Positions 19,401-27,008 of a DNA stretch of 64,000 nt are shown one piece after another. Location of the stretch: assembly GCF_003752595.1 (NCBI RefSeq), contig NZ_RKIJ01000009.1:434001-498000 (forward strand), in the 5' to 3' direction. The DNA is from Cellulomonas sp. PhB143 (GTDB lineage: Bacteria > Actinomycetota > Actinomycetes > Actinomycetales > Cellulomonadaceae). The translations under genes were made by a program, and so were the position numbers. Under the pieces are notes generated by a model. It did not search any database and was not told the origin of the DNA. It was given only the letters and a program-made list of their open reading frames with translations. How positions within the stretch are numbered: position 1 is the first letter of the stretch; every line of letters starts with the position of its first letter.

Positions 19401-19652
19401 GGTGCCGACGACGCCGTCGACCCGGGGTCCGCCCGGCCCCGCCTCGGGCGTGCTGGTCCACGCCGGCTGCGGGTCACCCGGCTCGAAGGACGTCGAGAAG
19501 TCCCCCGGGTCCGGTGCGGGTGCCGCGGTGGCGGGGAGGGTCCCGGCGGCCACGGCGGTGCCGCTGAGCAGCATCGTCAGGGCGACCGTGGCGGCGACGC
19601 CCCGCCCGCCGGGTCGCCGGCTGCGGGGTGGGGTGGATCGGTGAAGTGACAT
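13443..19652 (-). CDS. Secreted GH92-GH76 fusion, mannan-degrading
   Basis: 2069-aa extracellular enzyme. In order: signal peptide (about 1-44); a beta-rich ligand-binding segment; an F5/8-type-C-like module (about 247-375, DGDAGTKWL); another beta module; a GH92 Ca-dependent alpha-mannosidase (about 555-1312: RGNTIPATAVPHGFNFWTPV, PGDEDNGEMSAWW, GFYPLQVGSPTYAIGSPLF); a second F5/8C-like module (about 1350-1462); a helical spacer (about 1467-1640); a GH76 endo-alpha-1,6-mannanase (about 1649-1969) with the catalytic Asp pair in AIDDSEWWGLTW; and a C-terminal beta domain. Combining side-chain exo-mannosidase and backbone endo-mannanase in one chain suits yeast cell-wall mannan. ATG at 19652, AAGG 6 nt upstream. 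Probably LacI-regulated. Confidence 0.92.
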   Translation of the reverse strand: MSLHRSTPPRSRRPGGRGVAATVALTMLLSGTAVAAGTLPATAAPAPDPGDFSTSFEPGDPQPAWTSTPEAGPGGPRVDGVVGTAVLERGESTTTGDDLLGAATDKLAWEGPFQNGVGSVPGTVEDATTADGAPAEHWTMRAAGETWIQVPMPDLTRGVPLRAEVTLTGKGKVFLNVYSGSSDIGGRYVTLSAKPQTLTVDFSRPASGGGTPQLQVRTHDAGAIDALVSATSVRRAVPGTVDLPGDVTNHVAKATASKENPPDETADKLVDGDAGTKWLAGARTAQLTYELDGQTAVKAYALTSAGDAPERDPRGWKLQGSADGTSWTTLDTRDNQSFSDRGQTRGYTVAKPGGYRFYRLDITSNAGSDGTQLADLRLATEPLAASDMTAEVGSGPSTAYDALPDAGWTGTSALHYAGSQTSDGRGYAYDKVLDVDVPVGKDSELSYKIFPEASESDLGYASTYAAIDLAFTDGTYLSDLAAVDEHGAGLSPQGQGEGKALYTNQWNSVRSTIGDVAAGKTIDRILVGYDDPDGPADFSGWVDDVDVTGEPVQPAAEHPSDYVVTTRGTNASGDFSRGNTIPATAVPHGFNFWTPVTNAGTNRWVYEYQKGNDDQNRPSIQAFAISHEPSPWMGDRQTFQVMPSAATGTPDAGREARALTFSHDNEVARAHYYGVTFDNGMKTEIAPTDHAAMFRFTFTGDESNLVFDNMNDDGGLTLDAEHGVVSGYTDVQTPGSSAGMTRMFVYGTVDQPVTGGGRLTGGGGDDVTGYLKVDTSKDKVVTLRLATSLLGVDQAKHNLGLEISADDTFGTVEARAQQQWDDALGVIDVDGASRDTLTSLYSNLYRLNLYPNSGYENTGTAKDPVYRHAVQSSASADPAPKGTTATTTGAAVEDGKVFVNNGFWDTYRTAWPAYSLLYPSEAGEMVNGFVQQSKDGGWVSRWSSPGYADSMTGTSSDVAFADAYVKGVPGIDVQAAYDAALKNASSAPPSASVGRKGLQSATFLGYTPTSTHESASWSLEDYLNDYGIATMSKKLLDTTGADDPRHQEYADNYTYYLNRAQNYTTLFDPKTGFLRGRTDDGSWAQSAADFDPEVWGNEFTETDGWNFAFHAVQDPQGLANLSGGRDALGARLDEFFATPETASKPGSYGGPIHEMREAKAVRQGQWGLSNQVSHHIPYMYDTVGQPARTAEIVRSAMARSFTGNDIGQGYPGDEDNGEMSAWWLFSSLGFYPLQVGSPTYAIGSPLFTHATIHLENGKDLVIDAPKNSAKNIYVQGVRVNGVAQSATYLTQDQLADGGTIEFDMGATPSAWGTGAKDAPPSITQGDAAPDPLADAARSGKVTTDEKGADGAGLFDDTSDTEVAFAGATPSVTYQLTDTSARAQMYTLTSAKKSGADPTAWTLEGSADGKTWTTLDERTGETFASRQETRAFSVAEPGVYRQYRLHVTASTGGTTTLAEVELLAHTPRVSELADAIAAALDAHRIPASTAKRLGAIVDEAQKAEDANDAAGVLEQVRLLRAQTDTMVAALLDDATRDELTLLVSQWLPPSTGLDEIRSQVGALQRSGDVGLATAKVLEGLVDTAQEQVDGAHAAAAAKSLALVRSTIAKASSAQVSDHAREVLTPLVDALIADPPAAQRAGSAARTLMSDYDPDKAWWPSSWWNSAVATNTVIDYMARTGDRSYLAQVDSTFEKDKGAFPAGVLSGDELLGNFTSRAIDDSEWWGLTWIAAYDLTHDKKYLDMAVTIADYVQGYWDDSTCGGGVWWDAERTYKNAVTNGLYVRLTAELHNRIGGDTTWLERSQTGWDWLTASGLINDQGLVNDGLTADCTNNGGTVWSYNQGLAIGAGLELHRATGDAAPLRTAERLADAAMGSTALVKDGVLTESCDALDQSCDDNGKQFKGVFMRYFGDLADTTGTTRYRAFVDTQAATVWAKDRTSGDRLGTRWAGGDSAKHPNVFDWRTQASALSALVAATEQAPQVRVDAQPRCVAGTVRLAVRATNDGDDPLDVAISTPFGKQSYSAVAAGKSASQTFSARTTAVGAGTVTVTATPSAGGARTSQEVAYPATTC

Positions 19653-19693
19653 CGATGGCCTTCGAAGGATCGGGCAAGCACCTGTGCTCGCGT

Positions 19694-19713
19694 TCTTGAC
19701 AGCGCTGTCAAGA
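19694..19713 (-). promoter_or_regulatory. LacI-family operator upstream of GH92-GH76
   Basis: Perfect 20-bp palindrome TCTTGACAGCGCTGTCAAGA with the central CG typical of LacI/GalR sites. It contains TTGACA, which could be the -35, so a repressor there would occlude the promoter. It lies 42 nt upstream of the start codon. No LacI-family gene is in the window. Confidence 0.8.
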
Positions 19714-19750
19714 GTGCAATATTCACTACGCTGGAGAAACAGTCAAACGG

Positions 19751-19823
19751 AGCCGCCTGTCGGGTTCGAACCGACGACCTTTCGCTTACAAGGCGAGTGC
19801 TCTACCAGCTGAGCTAAGGCGGC
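19751..19823 (-). tRNA. tRNA-Thr (anticodon TGT)
   Basis: 73-nt cloverleaf on the minus strand: acceptor GCCGCCT/AGGCGGC, D-arm TAGCTCAGCTGGTAGAGC, anticodon loop CTTGTAA with TGT, and T-arm GGTTCGAACCC. CCA is not encoded. It sits alone between the mannosidase promoter and the thioredoxin gene. Confidence 0.93.
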
Positions 19824-19894
19824 GCGGCGGGCGGTGCCCGCCGTCCCGTGGGTGCGGGACGGCGGACAGCCTACCGGGTGACGTGCGGGCCGGA

Positions 19895-20710
19895 TCAGCC
19901 CTGGGCGGCCTTCACGGCGTCCTCGAGGGCGCCGTCCTTGCTCCAGTCGCCGTCCCACCGCTTGCCGTCGATCGTGATCGTCGGGGTGCCGAAGCCGCCC
20001 TGCGGGTTCTGCAGCTCGCTGTCGCCGCCGGCCAGGTCCGTCGCCGCGGAGACCCACGAGCCGAACGCGTCCACCGCGGAGCCGTCGCCGATCTTCTTCG
20101 CGACGTCCGCGGGGACCTTCGCGCTCTCGGCGATCTGCTGGATCTGCTCGTCGGTCAGCCCGGCCGTGCCCTCCTTCGGCTGGCTGGCGAACATCGCGTC
20201 GTTGAAGTCCGCCATCGCGTCGGGCGCCTGGTCGGCGACCAGCGCGGCCGCGGACGCCGCGCGCGTCGAGTACTTCGAGCCCTGCGACTGGGAGTCCAGG
20301 ATCGAGATGGGGTGCAGGATCTCGGTGACGTCACCCGACTCGCGCAGGTCGTCGAGCGTCTGACCGTTCGCCTTCTCGAACTCCCCGCAGATGGGGCACA
20401 TGTAGTCGAGGTAGACGGCGACGTCGACAGCGCCGTCGTTCGTCGTGCCGGCCGCGCCGCTCGTGCCGAGCGGGATCCCGCCGTCGTCGGACGCCGTGGC
20501 GGGCGCGTCCGCCCGGTCGATGGCCGGCTTGTCGCCCTCACGAAGGATGAACAGGACGATCGCGACGATGGCGACGAGAGCGACGACGAGCGCCGAGATC
20601 GTGATGATCCGCACGCGCTTGTCGCGCGCGGCCTGGACGTCGCGCAGCCGCTTCGCCTCCGCGATGGCGGCCTCGCGGCGCTGTGCCTTGCTCTGGTTCT
20701 GCTGGTTCAT
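19895..20710 (-). CDS. Membrane-anchored DsbA-like thioredoxin-fold protein
   Basis: 271-aa protein with a basic cytoplasmic start, one transmembrane helix (about 34-56), and an extracytoplasmic DsbA/thioredoxin_4 domain with the redox site CPIC in YLDYMCPICGEFEKANG. The domain also shows the cis-Pro loop GFGTPTITIDGKRW. It probably oxidises or isomerises disulfides in exported proteins. ATG 20710 with GGAGAAG upstream. Downstream (48 nt) of the small membrane protein gene 20758-21312, possibly co-transcribed; such thioredoxins often pair with a quinone-linked partner, but that protein lacks recognisable VKOR motifs. Confidence 0.88.
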   Translation of the reverse strand: MNQQNQSKAQRREAAIAEAKRLRDVQAARDKRVRIITISALVVALVAIVAIVLFILREGDKPAIDRADAPATASDDGGIPLGTSGAAGTTNDGAVDVAVYLDYMCPICGEFEKANGQTLDDLRESGDVTEILHPISILDSQSQGSKYSTRAASAAALVADQAPDAMADFNDAMFASQPKEGTAGLTDEQIQQIAESAKVPADVAKKIGDGSAVDAFGSWVSAATDLAGGDSELQNPQGGFGTPTITIDGKRWDGDWSKDGALEDAVKAAQG

Positions 20711-20757
20711 GGGTGGCTCTTCTCCGGTGCGTGGTGCGGGGTCGGTGGTCGGGCGCG

Positions 20758-21312
20758 TCAGGCGGCGACGACCGACGGCGGGCCCCTCCACGAGACGACC
20801 GTGGCGAACCCGGCGCGCGCGTGGCGGACGCCGGCCTCGCGCCCCCGGACGGGACGCGGCGCGATCCGCCCGCCGGCACGCTGCACGACGGGGCGCTGCG
20901 GCGGCGCGAGCAGCCCCAGCCGTCGCAGCACCGCCGACAGGGGCGCGCGGGCCAGGTCGCGCGAGCGTCGCGCGGACCGCCCCGCGGCCGCGCCGGCCGC
21001 GGCGAGCGCGAGCGCGGCGACGGCGTGCAGCAGCAGCACGGGCAGCGCGAGGGCGACGACCACGCGGGAGGCCGCGCCGACGCCCGCGCCGAGCGCGAGC
21101 GTGCCCTCCGGGCAGGCGGCCGACCCGTGGACCAGCGCAAGGTGCAGGCCGAGCCACGCCGGGACGCCGTCGACGGCCACGCACTGGTGGACGACGACGA
21201 ACCCGCGCTCCGCGGCGACCGCGCACGTCGTGGCCGCGACCGAGAGCAGGGCGAGCACCCAGAGCACGACGAGGTGCGGCCGGGGCCGCGCGTCGGTCGG
21301 GGTGGCGATCAC
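20758..21312 (-). CDS. Hypothetical membrane protein
   Basis: 184 aa, not assigned to a family. There are three hydrophobic segments (about 13-33, 54-78 as a weaker one, 83-108) and an Arg-rich cytoplasmic C-terminus. Two Cys (AVDG-preceding QC and AAC) face the outside in a simple topology and could be redox partners of the neighbouring DsbA-like protein; this is speculation. The GTG 21312 start is supported by TACGCT six nt upstream (leaderless). Confidence 0.6.
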   Translation of the reverse strand: MIATPTDARPRPHLVVLWVLALLSVAATTCAVAAERGFVVVHQCVAVDGVPAWLGLHLALVHGSAACPEGTLALGAGVGAASRVVVALALPVLLLHAVAALALAAAGAAAGRSARRSRDLARAPLSAVLRRLGLLAPPQRPVVQRAGGRIAPRPVRGREAGVRHARAGFATVVSWRGPPSVVAA

Positions 21313-21361
21313 CGGGCCAGCGTAGCGGTGCGGCGCCCCCCGCCGGGTCCGGTGCCGGGCG

Positions 21362-23182
21362 TCAGAAGCTGGGCGGCCCGGCGAACGGCCACCAGTCGAT
21401 CTCCGTCCCGGTGCCGACCAGGACCGCCGCGGCGAGCGCCGCCGCGAACGCGACCACGATCGCCACGGTGCGCCCGCCCCACCCCGGGGCGACCGTGTCG
21501 AGCGCGAGCCGTGCCCCGTACCGCGTGGTCCAGGACATCGGCCCGAACCACCCGAAGAGGACGGTCAGCCCGACCGCCACGCACATCACGACGGTGAAGA
21601 CCCACTCCTCGTTGGCGCCCCCGACCGCGCGCGCCTCGACCGCAGGGTCCGGGGCGAGCACGAGCCGCCCGGGGGCGAGCAGCCACCAGCCGCCGACGAC
21701 GACCAGCAGGCCGGCGCACGCCCCGACGAGCAGCCCGGGCAGCGCACCGAGGACCGCCCGCACGAGCAGCACCGGCGACAGGGCCCCCACGCGCCACCCG
21801 TCCCACCGCGAGACCCCGCGGGACTCGCGGCGCCCGTGCAGCGACTCCGCCATGACCCCGAACCAGCGCGAGAGGAGCACCAGGGCGGCGAGCACGGCGA
21901 CCGCGACCGCGGGCTCCGCGCCGCCGTACAGCGTGATCGCGAGGCCGAGTCCGAGCAGCGGCCACGGCCGCCGCGGCGGCCAGCGGCGCTGGTAGGTCTC
22001 CGGCCCGCCCTCGGCTCCGGCCTCCGTGCCGGGCGGGGCGGGCGGCCCCTCGCCCGGCACCGGGGGCGCAGCCGCGGCCGGGTCCTCGGGGAACCCGCCC
22101 ACCGGGACCGCCACGGTCGAGCCGTCGGAGGCCACGACCTGCGTCAGCGCCGCCCCCGCGGCGACCGCGGCCGTCGCCGCGCCGACCGTGCCCGGCGAGA
22201 CGGCGTCGTCCTCGACCCGCGGGTCACCCTCCTCGGCGGCCGTGCGCAGGGCGCGCACCACCTGCTCGGGGCCGAGCCGGCGCCGCGGGTCCGGGTTGAG
22301 CGCCGCGGACAGCGCCCCGTAGGTGCGGGCTCCGAGGCCCGCGAGGTCGGCGTCCCCCGAGCGCGCGCGCGCCAGGACGGCGTCCACCGGGCGGATCCCG
22401 AACGGCGGGCGGCCCGTGGCGGAGTACGCGAGCATCGCGGCCCAGCCCCACCAGTCGGACCCGGGCCCGGGCGCCGCACCCGAGAGCAGCTCGGGGGCGA
22501 GGTAGCCGGGCGTCCCCATGACGAGGCCCGACGACGTCATGCGCGCGTCCTCGAGGCCGTGGGCGATCCCGAAGTCGATGAGGACGGGGCCGTCGTCGGT
22601 GACCAGCACGTTGCTGGGCTTCATGTCGCGGTGCACGACGCCCGCCGAGTGCACGGCGTGCAGCGCCTCGGCGAGCTGCTCGGCCAGGGCGAGCAGGTCG
22701 TCGGGGTCGAGCGGGCCGCCCTCGGCGATCTCGTCCTCCAGGCTCACGCCGTCGACCAGGTCGGTGACGATGAACGCGTCCGCACCCTCGAGCTCGACGT
22801 CGAGGATCGCCGCCACCGCGGGGTGGTCGAGGCGCTGCAGCGCGACGGCCTCGCGCCGCAGGCGCTCGCGCCCGAGCGCCGTCGTGTCCGAGTCGACGTG
22901 CGCGTGCAGCAGCTTGAGCGCGCACGCGTGCCCCCCGCCGTCGCGGGCCGCGTAGACCGTGCCCATCGCACCGGAGCCGAGCCGCGAGACGATCGTGTAC
23001 CCGCCGACGTCCGTGCCCGGGGGCAGGCCCGTGCCGACGCGCGCGCCCGGCGGCCCGCCGGCCGCGGCGGGCGACCCGCCGGAGCCGTCGTCCCGGGCGC
23101 CGCCGGGGGCCGCGACCTGCGCCGTCGGGTCCGCCGGGGCGTCGGACGAGGTCCCGTGCGACCCGCTGCTGGCGCTTCCCAT
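21362..23182 (-). CDS. Membrane-anchored serine/threonine protein kinase (PknB-like)
   Basis: 606 aa. A Hanks-type kinase domain follows a disordered 60-residue N-terminus: Gly-loop LGSGAMGTVY (68-77), catalytic Lys in ACALK (about 90), HRDMKPSN (184-191), DFG (203-205), and MGTPGYLAPE before the activation segment ends. After a Pro/Ala linker come about five transmembrane helices (roughly 405-605) instead of the single helix plus PASTA repeats of PknB, so the sensor part is unusual. ATG 23182 follows TACCGT by 6 nt (leaderless). Divergent from otsA; a link to trehalose or envelope stress is inference only. Confidence 0.88.
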   Translation of the reverse strand: MGSASSGSHGTSSDAPADPTAQVAAPGGARDDGSGGSPAAAGGPPGARVGTGLPPGTDVGGYTIVSRLGSGAMGTVYAARDGGGHACALKLLHAHVDSDTTALGRERLRREAVALQRLDHPAVAAILDVELEGADAFIVTDLVDGVSLEDEIAEGGPLDPDDLLALAEQLAEALHAVHSAGVVHRDMKPSNVLVTDDGPVLIDFGIAHGLEDARMTSSGLVMGTPGYLAPELLSGAAPGPGSDWWGWAAMLAYSATGRPPFGIRPVDAVLARARSGDADLAGLGARTYGALSAALNPDPRRRLGPEQVVRALRTAAEEGDPRVEDDAVSPGTVGAATAAVAAGAALTQVVASDGSTVAVPVGGFPEDPAAAAPPVPGEGPPAPPGTEAGAEGGPETYQRRWPPRRPWPLLGLGLAITLYGGAEPAVAVAVLAALVLLSRWFGVMAESLHGRRESRGVSRWDGWRVGALSPVLLVRAVLGALPGLLVGACAGLLVVVGGWWLLAPGRLVLAPDPAVEARAVGGANEEWVFTVVMCVAVGLTVLFGWFGPMSWTTRYGARLALDTVAPGWGGRTVAIVVAFAAALAAAVLVGTGTEIDWWPFAGPPSF

Positions 23183-23290
23183 GGCGACACGGTAGCGACG
23201 CGGGGGCCGGGGTGCACCACTGCCGGGGCGGGCGTGGCGCGGTACATTGGGGCCGGCCGGCCGACCGTCGGTCCAGCAGGAGGAGGACCC

Positions 23291-24724
23291 TTGCCGAAGG
23301 ACGGATACGACCTGGTCGTGGTGGCCAACCGGCTTCCCGTCGACATCTCGAAGGACGACGACGGCGAGATCAGCTGGAAGCGGTCGCCAGGCGGCCTCGT
23401 GACCGCGCTCGAGCCGGTCATGCAGAAGGCCGACGGCGCCTGGGTGGGCTGGTCCGGAGGGCCGGGCCTCGAGGTCGACCCGTTCGACGCGGACGAGATG
23501 CGCCTGGTGCCCGTCACGCTCTCGGCCGAGGAGATCGAGAAGTACTACGAGGGCTTCTCCAACGACACGCTCTGGCCGCTGTACCACGACGTCATCGCCC
23601 CTCCCGCGTACCACCGGCAGTGGTGGGACGCGTACCGGCGGGTGAACCAGCGGTTCGCGGACGCCGCGGCGGCGCAGGCCGCCGAGGGCGCCATCGTGTG
23701 GGTCCACGACTACCAGCTCCAGCTCGTCCCGAAGATGCTGCGAGACCAGCGCCCCGACCTGCGGATCGGGTTCTTCGACCACATCCCGTTCCCGCCGCTC
23801 GAGCTCTTCCAGCAGCTGCCCTGGCGCCGGTCCGTCATCGACGGGCTCCTCGGCGCGGACCTGGTCGGCTTCCAGCGGGCCGGCGACGCCTCGAACTTCA
23901 TCCGTGCGGTGCGGCGGCTGACCGACCACACCACCCGCGGTCCGATCATCACCATGCCGGACCCGAACGGGAAGCCCGGGCGCCACGTGCGCGCCGCGGC
24001 GTTCCCGATCTCCATCGACTCGGCGCACTTCGACGAGCTCGCCCGCACCCCCGACGTGCAGGCCCGCTCCCAGCAGATCCGCGACGACCTCGGCAACCCC
24101 GAGGTCATCATGCTGGGCGTCGACCGCCTCGACTACACCAAGGGCATCCGCCACCGGATCAAGGCGTACGGCGAGATCCTCGCGGACGGCCGCCTCGACG
24201 TCGAGCACGCGACCCTCATCCAGGTCGCGAGCCCGAGCCGGGAGAACGTGGGCGCCTACCAGGAGCTGCGCGAGCACGTCGAGGGCCTGGCGGGGCGCAT
24301 CAACGGCGAGTACGGCGAGATCGGCCACTCCGCGATCCACTACATGCACCACTCCTACCCGCCGGAGGAGATGGCCGCGCTGTACCTCGCGGCCGACGTC
24401 ATGCTCGTGACCTCCCTGCGCGACGGCATGAACCTCGTCGCCAAGGAGTACGTCGCCGCCCGCTCCGACGACCGCGGCGTCCTGGTGCTCTCGGAGTTCA
24501 CGGGCGCTGCCGACGAGCTCTCGAGCGGAGCGCTCCTGGTGAACCCGCACGACATCGACGGGATGAAGGACGCGATCGTCGCCGCGGCGCAGATGGACCG
24601 GCGTGAGCAGCGCCGGCGCATGCGCAAGCTCCGGCGGCGGGTGCTCAACGACGACGTCTCCAAGTGGTCCGACTCGTTCCTGGGCGTGCTCACCGCGATG
24701 CCGTCCCGCACCGACCACGTCTGA
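23291..24724 (+). CDS. otsA: Trehalose-6-phosphate synthase
   Basis: GT20 glycosyltransferase that makes trehalose 6-phosphate from UDP- or ADP/GDP-glucose and glucose 6-phosphate. 477 aa, full length: VVVANRLPVD, the WSGGPG loop, WVHDYQLQLVP, GFFDHIPFPPLELF, LGVDRLDYTKGI, and SLRDGMNLVAKEY. The start is TTG 23291 with a very strong AGGAGGAGG 4 nt upstream; longer upstream frames are antisense shadow of the kinase. A TACATT -10 is at 23243-23248. The otsB start lies 8 nt after the stop. Confidence 0.97.
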   Translation: MPKDGYDLVVVANRLPVDISKDDDGEISWKRSPGGLVTALEPVMQKADGAWVGWSGGPGLEVDPFDADEMRLVPVTLSAEEIEKYYEGFSNDTLWPLYHDVIAPPAYHRQWWDAYRRVNQRFADAAAAQAAEGAIVWVHDYQLQLVPKMLRDQRPDLRIGFFDHIPFPPLELFQQLPWRRSVIDGLLGADLVGFQRAGDASNFIRAVRRLTDHTTRGPIITMPDPNGKPGRHVRAAAFPISIDSAHFDELARTPDVQARSQQIRDDLGNPEVIMLGVDRLDYTKGIRHRIKAYGEILADGRLDVEHATLIQVASPSRENVGAYQELREHVEGLAGRINGEYGEIGHSAIHYMHHSYPPEEMAALYLAADVMLVTSLRDGMNLVAKEYVAARSDDRGVLVLSEFTGAADELSSGALLVNPHDIDGMKDAIVAAAQMDRREQRRRMRKLRRRVLNDDVSKWSDSFLGVLTAMPSRTDHV

Positions 24725-24732
24725 GGAGGGCC

Positions 24733-25632
24733 ATGCACGAGGCAGCACCCGAGCCCGCCGGGCAGGCAGCACCCGAGCCCGCCGGGCAGGCAGCACCCGA
24801 CCCCGCCCTGCAGGACGCCCTCGTCGCCCTGCAGGACGCCCTCGTCGCCCTCGCGGCACGTCGGCCGGTGCTCGTCGCGCTGGACTTCGACGGCACGCTC
24901 GCCCCGCTGGTCGACGACCCGACGACGTCCCGGATGCTGCCCGGCTCCCGGGCCGCGCTCGACCGCCTCGCGCAGGCGTTCCCGGGCGTCCGGACCGCGC
25001 TGGTCTCGGGGCGCGACCTCACGCAGCTCGCCGAGCTGGCCGATCCCCCGCCCGGCACGCTCCTGGTCGGCAGCCACGGCGCCGAGACCGGCGAGGTCGC
25101 GCCCGACGGCGTCCGGGCCGTGCCCGTCGAGCTCGACGACGAGCGCCGCCGTCGGCACACGGACCTCGTCTCCGGGTTCCAGGCCGCGGCGCAGGGACGG
25201 CACGGGGTGTGGGTCGAGACCAAGCCGACGGCCGCCGTCCTGCACACCCGCCTGGCGGGCGAGGAGGACACCCACGCGGCCCAGGGGGCCGCACAGGACG
25301 TCGTCGAGCGCCTCGGCCTGCGCGCGATGCACGGCAAGGACGTCATCGAGGTCGCCGTCGTCGAGACGTCCAAGGGTGCCGCGCTCGAGCGGCTCCGGGA
25401 GCGCCTGGCGCAGGACGACGACGTCGCACCGGACCGCGTGGCCGTCCTCTACGCGGGCGACGACACCACCGACGAGCGCGCGTTCGAGGTGCTCGGCGAG
25501 GCGGACGTCACCGTGAAGGTCGGCCAGGGCGCGACGGCGGCCCGGTACCGGGTCGCGACACCGTGGGCGTTCGAGGTCCTGCTCGGTCGCCTGGCGGACG
25601 CGGTGGACGCCGCCGCGGCGGCGCAGGAGTAG
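24733..25632 (+). CDS. otsB: Trehalose-6-phosphate phosphatase
   Basis: HAD-superfamily phosphatase that releases trehalose from trehalose 6-phosphate. 299 aa. Motif I DFDGTLAP at about 51-58, motif II LVSGRDLTQL, the GSHGAE cap region, and motif IV AGDDTTDERAF. ATG 24733 follows AGGAGGG. The N-terminal 40 residues precede the fold and consist of short repeats (PEPAGQAA units, then LQDALVA twice) encoded by tandem DNA duplications. Forms an operon with otsA. Confidence 0.95.
   Translation: MHEAAPEPAGQAAPEPAGQAAPDPALQDALVALQDALVALAARRPVLVALDFDGTLAPLVDDPTTSRMLPGSRAALDRLAQAFPGVRTALVSGRDLTQLAELADPPPGTLLVGSHGAETGEVAPDGVRAVPVELDDERRRRHTDLVSGFQAAAQGRHGVWVETKPTAAVLHTRLAGEEDTHAAQGAAQDVVERLGLRAMHGKDVIEVAVVETSKGAALERLRERLAQDDDVAPDRVAVLYAGDDTTDERAFEVLGEADVTVKVGQGATAARYRVATPWAFEVLLGRLADAVDAAAAAQE
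24742..24849 (+). repeat. Tandem repeats in the otsB 5' coding region
   Basis: Three 24-bp units at 24742-24813, the first two identical and the third differing at three positions, followed by two identical 21-bp units at 24808-24849. Both periods are multiples of three, so the frame is kept and copy number could vary by slippage. Confidence 0.9.
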
Positions 25633-25770
25633 GATCAGCGCCACGAGGCGGGTCGATGGTCCGCCCCGGTGTCATCGCGGACACGCAAGCACACGCTGAT
25701 GTGGATGCACAGGCACACCACCACAACGGATCGTCCGGCACGTACCTGCCGGTGGAGGGATGTACCAGTC

Positions 25771-26895
<1,125 letters not shown>

Positions 26896-26920
26896 CGACC
26901 GCACCACCACGCACGCCGAT

Positions 26921-26953
26921 CGGGGCGGGTCCGGCTCTGCCGGGCCCGCCCCG
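26921..26953 (+). terminator. Terminator after the MsiK-type ATPase gene
   Basis: 15-bp GC stem with one G-T pair and a TCT loop, followed by a weakly T-rich stretch (TTCGTTA). Confidence 0.82.
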
Positions 26954-27008
26954 TTCGTTATCCTTCCCGGGGGCGGTGGACGCACCGACCGCGACGAAAG
27001 GCACCACA

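Noticed and set aside
12606-19649. A 2347-codon plus-strand open frame
   Set aside because: It is the antisense shadow of the GH92-GH76 gene; GC-rich codon bias leaves few stops opposite real genes, and its translation is Arg/Gly/Val-rich with no domains.
20758-21312. Vitamin K epoxide reductase partner of the DsbA-like protein
   Set aside because: It has membrane helices and two Cys but no CxxC and no VKOR-type helix pattern.
21836-23290. Upstream extension of the otsA frame
   Set aside because: It is antisense to the kinase gene; the strong ribosome site before TTG 23291 and the family N-terminus fix the start.
24742-24849. Repeats considered as a CRISPR array
   Set aside because: The units are directly adjacent without spacers and are translated inside otsB.
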